The notes under the pieces are model-generated. The model saw only the letters and a program-made list of their open reading frames with translations, was not told where the DNA came from and made no database searches. Shown in pieces: positions 26,922 through 35,510 of a stretch of DNA of 41,342 nt. The DNA is taken from contig JAPYNO010000086.1 in assembly GCA_028283025.1 (NCBI GenBank), positions 1-41,342 on the forward strand, given 5' to 3'. The position numbers and the translations under genes were made by a program. The DNA comes from Pseudomonadales bacterium (GTDB lineage: Bacteria > Pseudomonadota > Gammaproteobacteria > Pseudomonadales > Azotimanducaceae). Within the stretch, counting starts at the first letter, position 1. Each line of letters starts with the position of its first letter.

Positions 26922-28379
26922 TTATCGCACCTTGCGTGCGCTTGAAGACGGAATCTTCAGTGCTTCCCTGTACTTGGCGATGGTGCGCCTCGCAACTGTG
27001 ATGCCCTCTGAGGAGAGAGTCTTCATGATCACCGCATCACTTAAGGGTCGGCGAGGATCTTCTTCTCGAACGAGCGTTTGAATGCGGGTGCGAATAGCGA
27101 CGCTCGACACTTGACTGCCATCGGGTGCAACGAGTGCGGGCGGGAAGAAGTATTTGAGCTCAAAGAGGCCATGCGGCGTTTGCATGTACTTGTTGGCGGT
27201 GACGCGCGAGATGGTCGATTCGTGCATGCCAAGGGCGTCGGCGACATCCTGCAGCACCATCGGCATGAGCGCACTCGGACCATGTTCTAGGAAGCGTCGT
27301 TGACTCGCAACGATTTCACTTGCGACGCGAAGCAGTGTTTCGCTGCGCCCGCGCAGCCCGCGCAAGAACCACCTCGCTTCGCCAAGCTTCTCCTTGAGAT
27401 ACGCATTGTCTTCGGTCTTGCTGCCGCGCTCGATCATGCGCTGATACTGTGGATGAATGCCAAGGCTCGGCCAAGCGTCCCGATTGAGCTCAACCTGCCA
27501 ACGGCCCTCGAACTTGCGCACCATCACATCAGGTGGGTGATAGTTGTCTTCAGTGTAGGCAAGGCTTTGCCCAGGACGCGGATTCAGGCTTAAGATCAAG
27601 CCGAGAGCGCTCCTAGCCTCGTGCTCGCTTGCCCCGGTGGCCGCCGAGACAGCGGCGATGTCCGGCCCGGCGAGCAGTGGCAGATGGTTGGCGACGAGAT
27701 CAAGCGCGAGCGCACGCCCAAAGGTATCTTCGGGCACATCGGACAGCTGTAGGCATAGGCATTCGCCAAGGCTGCGGGCACCAACACCGCTCGGCTCAAA
27801 GGACTGCACGACTTTGAGCACGGCCTCAGCGCGTGCCACGTCAACCGGCGCATCCTCGACCGACTCTAATATGTCTGACAGCGGCTCGCCGAGCCAGCCA
27901 TCTTCGTTGATCGAATAAATGATCGCGGTGGCAATGGCGAGGTCAGATTCAGGAAGCCGACTTGTCTGCAATTGCCAAAGAAGATCGTCTTGCAGCGAGC
28001 GCGACGCCGCGTGCGGCGGAAAATCGACATCCTCCCGAGCGGTGCTTCCGAGCCGCGGCGCGGCATCTATCCAAGTGTCCTCCCAGACTGTATCCACAGG
28101 CAGTTCTTGCGGCAGCGTTTCGCTGTTGATGGCATCGCCGAGTTCCGTTTCATCGTTTGCAGTGGCATCCGTCATGGATTCCGTGGCCTCGTTCTCGGAC
28201 CCTGCGGAATTCGCCGCAAGGAGTTCAGATTCATGTTCAAGGAGCGGATTGCTTTCAATCGCCTGCTGAATCTCGGCGCGCAATTCAAGCGAGGAGATCT
28301 GCAGCAGGTGCAGTGATTGCTTCAGTTCTGGGGTGATGGCAAGCTGCTGATGCAGCTTCAATGTCAGTGTTTGGCGCAT
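26922..28379 (-). CDS. rpoN: RNA polymerase sigma-54 factor
   Basis: Sigma-54 directs RNA polymerase to -24/-12 promoters that need an AAA+ activator. The 485-residue product has the glutamine-rich region I (LKLHQQLAITPELKQSLHLL, about 8-27), an acidic region II (about 50-105), the core-binding domain, a helix-turn-helix (VADALGMHESTISRVTANKY), and the RpoN box ARRTIAKYRE (463-472) near the C-terminus. Length and order are standard. It follows lptB by 15 bases and precedes hpf-ptsN, the conserved rpoN neighbourhood. Confidence 0.98.
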   Translation of the reverse strand: MRQTLTLKLHQQLAITPELKQSLHLLQISSLELRAEIQQAIESNPLLEHESELLAANSAGSENEATESMTDATANDETELGDAINSETLPQELPVDTVWEDTWIDAAPRLGSTAREDVDFPPHAASRSLQDDLLWQLQTSRLPESDLAIATAIIYSINEDGWLGEPLSDILESVEDAPVDVARAEAVLKVVQSFEPSGVGARSLGECLCLQLSDVPEDTFGRALALDLVANHLPLLAGPDIAAVSAATGASEHEARSALGLILSLNPRPGQSLAYTEDNYHPPDVMVRKFEGRWQVELNRDAWPSLGIHPQYQRMIERGSKTEDNAYLKEKLGEARWFLRGLRGRSETLLRVASEIVASQRRFLEHGPSALMPMVLQDVADALGMHESTISRVTANKYMQTPHGLFELKYFFPPALVAPDGSQVSSVAIRTRIQTLVREEDPRRPLSDAVIMKTLSSEGITVARRTIAKYREALKIPSSSARKVR

Positions 28380-28394
28380 GGCAAGCGTGCCGGG

Positions 28395-29120
28395 TTACAT
28401 CCTGAAGTCTTCGCCGAGATAGACGGCTCTCACTTGCGGATCAGCGAGTACAGTCGCGGGCTCGCCCTCAGCGAGCTTGCGACCGCTGCCGATGATGAGT
28501 GCGCGGTCACAGGTGGAAAGGGCATCGCGCACATTGTGGTCGGTCATAATGATGCCGATATGACGCTTTTTGAGGTCGAGGATCAGGCGCTTGATCTGCG
28601 CGACCGAGATCGGGTCAACGCCAGCGAAGGGCTCATCGAGCATGATGAACTTTGGTTCGCCCGCAAGCGCGCGGGCGATTTCGACGCGGCGGCGCTCGCC
28701 GCCTGACAGAGTGCGCCCAAGCTGCAAGCGGATGGCGCCGAGATCGAACTCATCGATCAAGCCTTCCACGAGGTCAGTCTGTTCCCATGGCAGCAAATTG
28801 GATCTCAGCTCGGCAATGGCGCGGATGTTCTCTTCGACGGTGATGCCGCGGAACACGCTTGCTTCCTGCGGCAAGAAACCAAGGCCGCAGCGGGCGCGGA
28901 CGTGAATCGGCTCAAGCGTGATGTCGCGCCCGGCGATGAGGATTCGCCCCTTGTCGGGACGCACGAGACCCATGAGCATGTTGAAGCAGGTGGTCTTGCC
29001 GGCGCCATTGGGGCCAAGCAGTCCAAACACCTCGCCTTGCTGCACGGCCAGCGACACATCGCTCACCGCAGGCGTGCCGCCAAATTGCTTGTAGAGATGC
29101 TCGGCGATTAGCTCAGACAT
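28395..29120 (-). CDS. lptB: LPS export ABC transporter ATP-binding protein
   Basis: LptB powers extraction of lipopolysaccharide from the inner membrane together with LptF and LptG. The 241-residue product has Walker A GPNGAGKTT (36-44), the Q-loop GFLPQEASVF, signature LSGGERRRVEIARAL, Walker B FIMLDEPFAGVDP and the switch histidine in TDHNV. Its start overlaps the lptA end by 13 bases. lptF and lptG are not in the window. Confidence 0.97.
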   Translation of the reverse strand: MSELIAEHLYKQFGGTPAVSDVSLAVQQGEVFGLLGPNGAGKTTCFNMLMGLVRPDKGRILIAGRDITLEPIHVRARCGLGFLPQEASVFRGITVEENIRAIAELRSNLLPWEQTDLVEGLIDEFDLGAIRLQLGRTLSGGERRRVEIARALAGEPKFIMLDEPFAGVDPISVAQIKRLILDLKKRHIGIIMTDHNVRDALSTCDRALIIGSGRKLAEGEPATVLADPQVRAVYLGEDFRM

Positions 29121-29659
29121 GGCACTCGCGGTTCAGGTGCCTCGTCTTGGTCGTCTCTGAGTGTGCTGATGACGCGCGCGGGCAGCCGCATTTCCACCTC
29201 GCCGGAGGCTTCCGTTTTGCCACGAACGATGTCGTATAGGATGACGTTGCCACGAAACTCAACATCGGATTGCCTCAGCACAGCATCACCATTGAGCTCA
29301 ATCGTCTGCGAGCGCAGGTCATAGATCATTTCTTTGGCAAGCGCGGTCACCTCAGGTTCATCAGGGCGAATGCACTGCGCGTAGGAGACGGCATCATTCG
29401 CTTCGCCTTGACTTGCGGCAATTTCCACGACCTCTCCATGTTCGCGCTTGGCGCGCAGTATCTGCGCCGAAAGTCTGAGGCTGCCTTGCGTGAGCGTGAC
29501 ATCGCCCTCGTAGGTAATGACGCCAGACTGCTCGTCGAGTTCGGCGTTTTCTCCTGTGATGATGATCTCCTGCAAAGCATCTTCTTCAAGTCCGTAAGCC
29601 CAATTTGAGGCAGCGAGCAAGATCACCGCTGCCAGTGCATTCGCATATCGACTATTCAC
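29108..29659 (-). CDS. lptA: Periplasmic LPS transport protein LptA
   Basis: LptA builds the periplasmic bridge along which LPS moves from LptC to LptD. The 183-residue product has a signal peptide (ANALAAVILLAASNWAYG, cleavage about residue 23) and the OstA-type beta-jellyroll: GENAELDEQSGVITYEGDV, QGSLRLSAQ, DLRSQTIELNGDAVLRQSD and NVILYDI. The start is GTG at 29659, overlapping the lptC stop as GTGA. Confidence 0.92.
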   Translation of the reverse strand: MNSRYANALAAVILLAASNWAYGLEEDALQEIIITGENAELDEQSGVITYEGDVTLTQGSLRLSAQILRAKREHGEVVEIAASQGEANDAVSYAQCIRPDEPEVTALAKEMIYDLRSQTIELNGDAVLRQSDVEFRGNVILYDIVRGKTEASGEVEMRLPARVISTLRDDQDEAPEPRVPCLS

Positions 29660-30252
29660 TCAAATAAACTCATGGGCGCGATGCGTGTCGTGACTTTTTC
29701 GTCACTGTTCGAGGCAAGCAAGAGTAGCTGTTTCTGAAGGTCAAGATCAAGCTCTGCGGCGCGCGTTTCGATTGAATGAGCGCTGATTCGCACGGACTCA
29801 GGCGCCAAGATTTGACGCCCTTGAGCGCTGATGATGAGCCGCTCGGTGTCAAACTTCACCTCGTCTTTGACGCGCTCGCCACGTTGCAATGCCGCGCTCA
29901 CACGCGAATACAGCACGATGGTTTCCTCTCCGCCTGCTTCTTGCAGCGTGCCAAGTCCTGCGCTCGCCCGCAGATTGGCGTTCGATGCGCCTTGCAGCAG
30001 CATGTTCGGGGCCGCGAATGCGAGGTCGCCATCCAAGTGATAGGCGATGCTTGGTGATTGCATGGACCAATTGAGGGCGCCGTCTTCGCCGAACGAGCGC
30101 ACACTCGCGCCCATGATGGTGAGATCGGGTTCTTCTTTCTGCCCGGTCGTATGTTCGCGTGTTGCGGGCGCCTTCGGGCTTGGTTCTTGGATCAGCAGGA
30201 GTGCCAAGGAGAGCAGCAGTGCACCGACGAGTATTGCGCTTCGCAGGTTCAT
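29656..30252 (-). CDS. lptC: LPS export protein LptC
   Basis: LptC is an inner-membrane protein whose periplasmic domain passes LPS from LptB2FG to LptA. The 198-residue product has a single N-terminal membrane helix (about 5-22, SAILVGALLLSLALLLIQ) followed by a jellyroll domain with low-identity repeats ending EVKFDTERLIISAQGRQ and VRISAHSIETRAAELDLDL. The identification rests partly on its place between kdsC (ATGA overlap) and lptA (GTGA overlap). Confidence 0.9.
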   Translation of the reverse strand: MNLRSAILVGALLLSLALLLIQEPSPKAPATREHTTGQKEEPDLTIMGASVRSFGEDGALNWSMQSPSIAYHLDGDLAFAAPNMLLQGASNANLRASAGLGTLQEAGGEETIVLYSRVSAALQRGERVKDEVKFDTERLIISAQGRQILAPESVRISAHSIETRAAELDLDLQKQLLLLASNSDEKVTTRIAPMSLFE

Positions 30253-30806
30253 GGTGTGTCAGCACTTCTCAATTCAAACTTGCTTTGCGCTTGCAAGATG
30301 AGCATTGCGACATCACGAACGGCGCCTCTGCCGCCAGCGGCCTCGGTCACATGCTGTGCGCGCTCGCGAACCACCGGATGGGCATCGGCAGGCGCGAATG
30401 ACAGGCAGGCATTTTCAAAGAGCGCGAGATCCGGCAGATCATCTCCCATGACGGCCACATCGCACGATGCAAGATTGAGTTTCTCCATCAGTACATTCAA
30501 TGCTGCGTGCTTATCTGCGATGCGCGACAATGCGTGCTTGATGCCGAGTTCGCGCATACGATAATCAAGTGCTGCCGAGCCTCTGCCACTGATGATGGCA
30601 ATTTCAACCCCGCTTCGCATGAGCATTTTCATCGCATGGCCGTCTTGCGCATAGAAGCTCAAGCCCACTGAGACTTCGGACGCTTCTGATTGCGATGTTG
30701 AGCCAACATAGTGAAGCGCGCCATCAGTGAGCACGCCATCGCAGTCAAGCACGAGCAGCTTGACCTTGCTGGCTAGCTCGACGATTTGCAAATCCATATC
30801 CATCAT
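30249..30806 (-). CDS. kdsC: 3-deoxy-D-manno-octulosonate 8-phosphate phosphatase
   Basis: KdsC removes phosphate from Kdo-8-phosphate, giving the Kdo sugar of the LPS inner core. The 185-residue HAD-family product has LLVLDCDGVLTDGAL (Asp 21 and 23), AIISGRGSAALDYR and the metal motif MGDDLPDLALFE. ATG at 30806 overlaps the preceding gene's stop by one base (TGATG); two further in-frame ATG codons follow immediately, so the exact start is uncertain by a few residues. kdsD, the usual upstream neighbour, is missing. Confidence 0.95.
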   Translation of the reverse strand: MMDMDLQIVELASKVKLLVLDCDGVLTDGALHYVGSTSQSEASEVSVGLSFYAQDGHAMKMLMRSGVEIAIISGRGSAALDYRMRELGIKHALSRIADKHAALNVLMEKLNLASCDVAVMGDDLPDLALFENACLSFAPADAHPVVRERAQHVTEAAGGRGAVRDVAMLILQAQSKFELRSADTP

Positions 30807-31765
30807 CACGAATGCACCACGAGCAAACCCATGTAGCCAAGCCATGCGACAAACAGCAGCGATCCTGAAATTCTGCCAATGACGTGCTTGGGTGATGCAC
30901 TCGCAAACAAGAACATCGACAAGGTCAGAATCATCAGCATGCCGCCATCACGAAACAGCTCAAGCTCGTCGAGCCTCGTTGGCGCAATCAGCCCGGGAAT
31001 AGCGAGCACAAGCAGTAGATTGAGAATGTTCGAGCCGATGACATTGCCGATGGCGACCTCCGAATGGCGTTTGAGGGCAGCGCCGACCGTGACTGCAAGC
31101 TCCGGCAGGCTCGTGCCGACTGCGATGATCGTGAGGCCGATGACAAAGGTGCGCACGCCGAGAATCTCCGCGAGGCTCGTGGCGCCGTCAATGAGCAGAT
31201 CGCAGGCAAGCTGTAGCACGATGATACCGACGAATGTCCAGACAAGTCCGCGCGTGAGTGACATCGAGGAAAGCTGACCAATCTCATCCTCAATGGCAGA
31301 CTCCACGGTATCGGGGATGTGGTCTCGATTGCGCACGATGTAGATGATTGACAGGACGAACAAGCCGAGCAGCATGATCGCATCGCCACGCCCGACCATC
31401 AGATTGGCGATGGCAATCAGCCCAATTAAGGTCACCACCAGCATGAATGGCATCTCGATTTTGAGCATTTCGCGCCTCAGCGCGATCGGCATGATCATGG
31501 CGGTGATACCGAGCACGAGGCCGATGTTGGCGATGTTGGAGCCAATTGCGTTGCCGATAGCGAGTTCAGGCTGCGCTTTCATGGAGGCGCGAACGGCCAC
31601 CCACACCTCCGGGGCTGAGGTGCCAACAGCAATAATCGTTAGCCCAATGACAAACCTCGACACGCCAAGGCGATCAGCTGTGGCGATGCCGCCGGAAACG
31701 AATCGCTCTGCCCCCCACACAACACCGACAATGCCGATGACGATGCTAGCGAGCGTCCACAGCAT
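30806..31765 (-). CDS. yrbG: Calcium/sodium antiporter of the CaCA family (YrbG-like)
   Basis: This inner-membrane exchanger belongs to the CaCA family (NCX/YrbG type). The 319-residue product has about ten membrane helices and the two internal repeats: GLTIIAVGTSAPEVWVAV with IGNAIGSNIANIGLVLGI in the first half, and GLTIIAVGTSLPELAVTV with IGNVIGSNILNLLLVLAI in the second. Between them is an acidic cytosolic loop (IPDTVESAIEDEIGQ). The ATG at 31765 overlaps the pcnB stop as TAATG; the frame extends 35 codons up without membrane character. yrbG heads the kdsD-kdsC-lpt series in enterics too. Confidence 0.93.
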   Translation of the reverse strand: MLWTLASIVIGIVGVVWGAERFVSGGIATADRLGVSRFVIGLTIIAVGTSAPEVWVAVRASMKAQPELAIGNAIGSNIANIGLVLGITAMIMPIALRREMLKIEMPFMLVVTLIGLIAIANLMVGRGDAIMLLGLFVLSIIYIVRNRDHIPDTVESAIEDEIGQLSSMSLTRGLVWTFVGIIVLQLACDLLIDGATSLAEILGVRTFVIGLTIIAVGTSLPELAVTVGAALKRHSEVAIGNVIGSNILNLLLVLAIPGLIAPTRLDELELFRDGGMLMILTLSMFLFASASPKHVIGRISGSLLFVAWLGYMGLLVVHS

Positions 31766-33033
31766 TAGTGTGTGCCTGTTCGGCGATGGCGATACGGAGT
31801 GCGCGCATGGCGACGCCTGCGCGAGTGTGGCGCCGGGCAGTGATCGGAACTGTCTTGGAATTCTTGCCACCAGTCGCGCAAGGCTTGCTCCGCACTGCCC
31901 ACTTCCGCACGCAGGTGCAGCAAGTCGTAGCCGGCGCGAAACCGCTCCAATGCGAGCGTCTTGTTAGGCCGCTTGACTGATTCGAGCCGTGCTTGCAGCG
32001 CCCAGACATCGCGCGCGAACAGGCTAGCATAGCGCGGGATCGCCATCGCGCTGCGCAGCTCGTTCAAGGCGTGATTGCCTGCTTGCGCGTGCCGGTATTC
32101 AAAGCCTTCAGCTTCGTCTTGACGCTCGAAGGCAAGTTGATATTCGGAAAAATAGACGACGCTGAGCAGGAACGCGAAAGTCACTGGCCGATTCTCAGCA
32201 ACGCGAAGGTCTGTGTTTTGCAGCGCCTTGTCAATCAGCGTGCTATTTCGACGTGACGAGGTTGGAAACAGCAGGTCGATCAATGCAAAATCCTCAGCAA
32301 GGCGCCAGCTTTTTTCCGCATGTCCGTTCATCAGCAGTTTCACGCACTCATCGTACTTTCGTCGTGGGCTGACCTTTTCGATCATGTCTTTGCAAGCGCG
32401 TATGGCGCGCGCCGTTTGACGTTCAATAGAGAGGCCGAGCTTCGCCGAGATGCGAAGCGCGCGTAGGATACGAACAGGGTCCTCAATAAGGCGCGCCTCA
32501 GGGTTGCCGATCAAGCGCAGCGACTGGCTCTTCAGGTCCGCATAGCCGCCGCAAAAGTCGATCAACTCTTCATTGAAAGGGTCGTAGTAGAAGGCGTTGA
32601 TGGTGAAATCTCTGCGCAGCGCATCTTCCTGCTGGTTGCCCCACGCATTGTCACGAAGAATCACGCCATCTGTGGACACCACTCGCGCCTGACCGCGCAT
32701 CTCTTCAAAGTTCGAGGTGACCTTGGCTTGATCCTTGTCGTGCGATGTTCGGTAGGTAGCTACCTCAGTCACATGCCGACCATGCTGGACGTGCACGATT
32801 TTGAAGCGGCGACCGACGACGCGGGCGCGTTGAAACACCGAGCAGATCTCCTCTGGCAGTGCATCCGTGGCCACATCGAAGTCCTTTGGTTGCCGACCGA
32901 GTAGCAGGTCGCGCACGGCGCCACCGACGATCCATGCATCAAAGCCTGCGCTGCGCAAACGACCAATCACGCTTTTTGCGCGCCGGTCGATGCGATTTGG
33001 ATCGATGCCGCTATTGCTGATGGATTCGCGCAT
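31765..33033 (-). CDS. pcnB: Poly(A) polymerase I
   Basis: PcnB adds poly(A) tails to RNA 3' ends and so promotes their decay. The 422-residue product has the class II nucleotidyltransferase motif VGGAVRDLLLG (about 36-46) followed by PKDFDVATDA with the catalytic aspartates 51 and 53. It also has QEDALRRDFTINAFYYD, RIGNPEARLIEDPVRILRA-like text in the neck, and PRRKYDECVKLL. The tail is rich in Arg and His (HSRRRRHARTPYRHRR), as in poly(A) polymerases but not CCA-adding enzymes. It lies 67 bases after gluQ, and overlaps yrbG by one base. folK, the usual next gene, is absent. Confidence 0.94.
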   Translation of the reverse strand: MRESISNSGIDPNRIDRRAKSVIGRLRSAGFDAWIVGGAVRDLLLGRQPKDFDVATDALPEEICSVFQRARVVGRRFKIVHVQHGRHVTEVATYRTSHDKDQAKVTSNFEEMRGQARVVSTDGVILRDNAWGNQQEDALRRDFTINAFYYDPFNEELIDFCGGYADLKSQSLRLIGNPEARLIEDPVRILRALRISAKLGLSIERQTARAIRACKDMIEKVSPRRKYDECVKLLMNGHAEKSWRLAEDFALIDLLFPTSSRRNSTLIDKALQNTDLRVAENRPVTFAFLLSVVYFSEYQLAFERQDEAEGFEYRHAQAGNHALNELRSAMAIPRYASLFARDVWALQARLESVKRPNKTLALERFRAGYDLLHLRAEVGSAEQALRDWWQEFQDSSDHCPAPHSRRRRHARTPYRHRRTGTH

Positions 33034-33100
33034 AGGTCGCTCGCAAGAGTTGCGGTGTGTCTTGCGTCAGTCCCTGTTGTCGAACAAACGCGCCACTATA

Positions 33101-33988
33101 TCAAAGGCACACGAAGTCGGAACGCGCGAGTACCGGCGGCACAGCGCGGAGTGTGAACCGCGCACACGCCCAGTCGAGCAATGCTTCAGGGGAATGCCCG
33201 CAGTGCTTTGGGGGAATGAGTCCGAGTAGCTGTAGACAGGTAGCAAGGTGCTGCTTGACATCGCGGTCGGACAGGGCGCTGAGCGGTGTTGATGCGAGTC
33301 GCTTGCTGGCCTTGCGTCCACTGCCATCGAGCACCACCGGCATGTGTGCGAAGCTGGGTACGGACAAGCGCAGCGCCTTGGCGAGGGCGATCTGGCGCGG
33401 TGTGCTGGCGAGCAGGTCGGCGCCGCGAACCACGCGCGTCACCTTCATGTCCGCATCGTCGAGCACGGTCGCAAGGTGGTAGGCGACAAATCCGTCGCGT
33501 CTGACGACCACGAAGTCCCCGCAGGTCATTGTCAAGTCCTCAGCGTATCGGCCCTGCACTTCGTCTTCGACCGAGATTTCGCGTTTCTGTACGACGAATC
33601 GCGTGCACTGGTTGGCAGCCACCTCAATGCCCGCTTGCCGGCAGGTGCCAGGATATGCGCCGATGCCGTGCAGCGTCTTGCGAGAGCAGATGCATTGATA
33701 GACTTGATGCGAGCGGCGAAGGCGCCGGATAGCTCGCGCATAGAGTGCTTCGCGTTCGCTTTGCCAGATCGGTGGCGAGTCGCTCTCCAGGCCGTGTCGA
33801 GCGAGCATATTGATGATGTCGGCAGCGTGCTTGCGGTCGGTGCGCGCGCTATCCAAGTCATCAATGCGCAGCAGCCAAGCACCGCCTCGGGATTTGATGT
33901 CGAGAAAACTCGCAACTGCAGTCAATAGTGAGCCGAAGTGCAGCGGGCCGCTCGGTGTCGGCGCGAAGCGGCCAATCGGTCGGTGCAC
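33101..33988 (-). CDS. gluQ: Glutamyl-Q tRNA(Asp) synthetase
   Basis: GluQ-RS attaches glutamate to the queuosine at the wobble base of tRNA(Asp). The 295-residue product is a GluRS catalytic domain without anticodon-binding part. It has GRFAPTPSGPLHFGSLLTAV (HIGH-type motif), the zinc-site residues in CICSRKTL and YPGTCR, FVVVRRDGFVAYHLATV, RGADLL and a KMSKS-type loop GRKASKRL. Start GTG at 33988 overlaps the dksA stop (TAGTG); upstream frame is open 18 codons more. dksA-gluQ linkage is a well-known gammaproteobacterial pair. Confidence 0.95.
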   Translation of the reverse strand: MHRPIGRFAPTPSGPLHFGSLLTAVASFLDIKSRGGAWLLRIDDLDSARTDRKHAADIINMLARHGLESDSPPIWQSEREALYARAIRRLRRSHQVYQCICSRKTLHGIGAYPGTCRQAGIEVAANQCTRFVVQKREISVEDEVQGRYAEDLTMTCGDFVVVRRDGFVAYHLATVLDDADMKVTRVVRGADLLASTPRQIALAKALRLSVPSFAHMPVVLDGSGRKASKRLASTPLSALSDRDVKQHLATCLQLLGLIPPKHCGHSPEALLDWACARFTLRAVPPVLARSDFVCL

Positions 33989-34425
33989 TATCCTGTGATC
34001 TGCCGTTCCTTCAATTCGTCGATGGTTTTGCAATCGACGCACTGATTTGCAGTCGGGCGCGCTTCAAGGCGCCTGATGCCGATTTCAATGCCGCAGGAAT
34101 CGCAGTAGCCATAGTCGCCTTGATCAAGTCGGTCAACCGTGGCATCGATTTTGCGGATGAGCTTGCGCTCTCGGTCTCGGGTGCGTAGCTCAAGGCTGAA
34201 TTCTTCCTCCTGCGTGGCCCGGTCGGCAGGGTCAGGAAACTGCGTGGCGCCGCCCTTCATGTGGGTGACGGTTCGGTCCACCTCTTCCATGAGCTGTTGC
34301 CTCCAAGACAACAGGATGTTTCGAAAGTGCGTGACTTGTCCATTGCTCATGTAGGGCTCGTCCGCTTGCGCTTGATAGGGCTCGAAGGTCTTGAAGACCG
34401 AATCCAAACTGCGTTGTTCGATCAT
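33988..34425 (-). CDS. dksA: RNA polymerase-binding transcription factor DksA
   Basis: DksA enters the secondary channel of RNA polymerase and, with ppGpp, represses rRNA promoters and activates amino-acid genes. The 145-residue product has the coiled coil tip DPADRATQEEEF with the two functional aspartates (about 65 and 68). Its four-cysteine zinc finger is CDSC (108, 111) with GIEIGIRRLEARPTANQCVDC (129, 132). ATG at 34425 fits the family length; 16 more codons are open upstream. The rRNA-type promoter at 40.8 kb is a likely target. Confidence 0.97.
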   Translation of the reverse strand: MIEQRSLDSVFKTFEPYQAQADEPYMSNGQVTHFRNILLSWRQQLMEEVDRTVTHMKGGATQFPDPADRATQEEEFSLELRTRDRERKLIRKIDATVDRLDQGDYGYCDSCGIEIGIRRLEARPTANQCVDCKTIDELKERQITG

Positions 34426-34511
34426 GGCATTTCGGGTTCCATGTAATGGACGGCCGTTTCCGTCACAGTCCAAGAGGGGGAAAGCAAAGTACCAGAAGTT
34501 GCGGGCTTTCG

Positions 34512-35510
34512 CTACAAGTTTGAGAACGCGGCGTGAAGTTCGGCATAGGCGCGCCTTTGGCCGAGGCGCGCACCATAGTGGCTGACAATATGGGCAGCGG
34601 CGAAGTTGCCAAAAGCGGTCATCTCAGTCGCATCGGCACCCCTCGAATAAGCGTGGAGCACAGCACCAGCGTACATGTCGCCAGCACCAGTGGTGTCCAC
34701 AACTTGTGTGCAGGCAATATTCGAAGGGATGCCGGCAAGCGCCTCAGCGCCCTTTGAACGGCACAGGCTTCCCTGTGCGCCAAGCGTGATGTGAAGATGC
34801 TCAGCATGTTCGCTGAGCGACTTGCTTGCATGGTCGAGCCGGTCGCTGCCAGTCAAGAGCAGCGCCTCCTCAAGATTACAGAACAGATGCGTGACACCGC
34901 CTTCGAGCATTCGCTCGAGATTCGGGCGGCAAAACTCGATCATGCTGACATCAGAGAGTGTCAGCGCCGTGTCAAGACCTTCTGCACGCGCAAGCGCGAG
35001 GGCTTCCGTGCAGGCGTGTGTGGAAACCTCGCTACCTGCCATATAGCCCTCGACATACACGAGATCAGCGTTTGCGAGCGCGCCTTCATCCACATCTTCT
35101 TGACGCAGTTCGGCTGATACGCCGAGAAAGGTCAGCATGGTGCGCTCAGCATCGTCGCTGATGAGCACAAGGCACTGGCCGCTGATGCCTGTGTCAGCTG
35201 CCGAAACTGCCTGCGTTTCCACGCCGTAGCGTTCAAGGTCGCGCACGAACCATCGTCCGACATCATCGTCCGCAGCGCGGCCGCAAAAATACGCTTCACC
35301 GCCAAAGCCGACATGGGCGGCGGCGGTGTTGGCTGCCGACCCGCCGCCACAGCGACGCATTGGCTCGCCGAGCACAGCGCTCTTTGAGCGAAGATCTGGC
35401 TCATCGATCAATGCCATATGGCCTTTGGTAAGGCACATTGCATGAAGCTCGGCATCTGCAACCCGAAACTCCTGATCGACCAGCGCATTGCCGATAGCGA
35501 AGACGCGCAT
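34512..35510 (-). CDS. PfkB-family sugar/adenosine kinase
   Basis: This 332-residue cytoplasmic kinase is of the PfkB (ribokinase/adenosine kinase) family. It has the N-terminal glycine motif RRCGGGSAANTAAA (about 52-65), GGEAYFCGRAADDDVG, and the C-terminal anion-hole motif VDTTGAGDMYAGA with catalytic Asp 278. The N-terminal FAIGNALVD resembles adenosine-kinase-like members common near hemL in some proteobacteria, but the substrate cannot be fixed from sequence. ATG at 35510 overlaps the hemL stop by one base (TGATG). Confidence 0.9.
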   Translation of the reverse strand: MRVFAIGNALVDQEFRVADAELHAMCLTKGHMALIDEPDLRSKSAVLGEPMRRCGGGSAANTAAAHVGFGGEAYFCGRAADDDVGRWFVRDLERYGVETQAVSAADTGISGQCLVLISDDAERTMLTFLGVSAELRQEDVDEGALANADLVYVEGYMAGSEVSTHACTEALALARAEGLDTALTLSDVSMIEFCRPNLERMLEGGVTHLFCNLEEALLLTGSDRLDHASKSLSEHAEHLHITLGAQGSLCRSKGAEALAGIPSNIACTQVVDTTGAGDMYAGAVLHAYSRGADATEMTAFGNFAAAHIVSHYGARLGQRRAYAELHAAFSNL

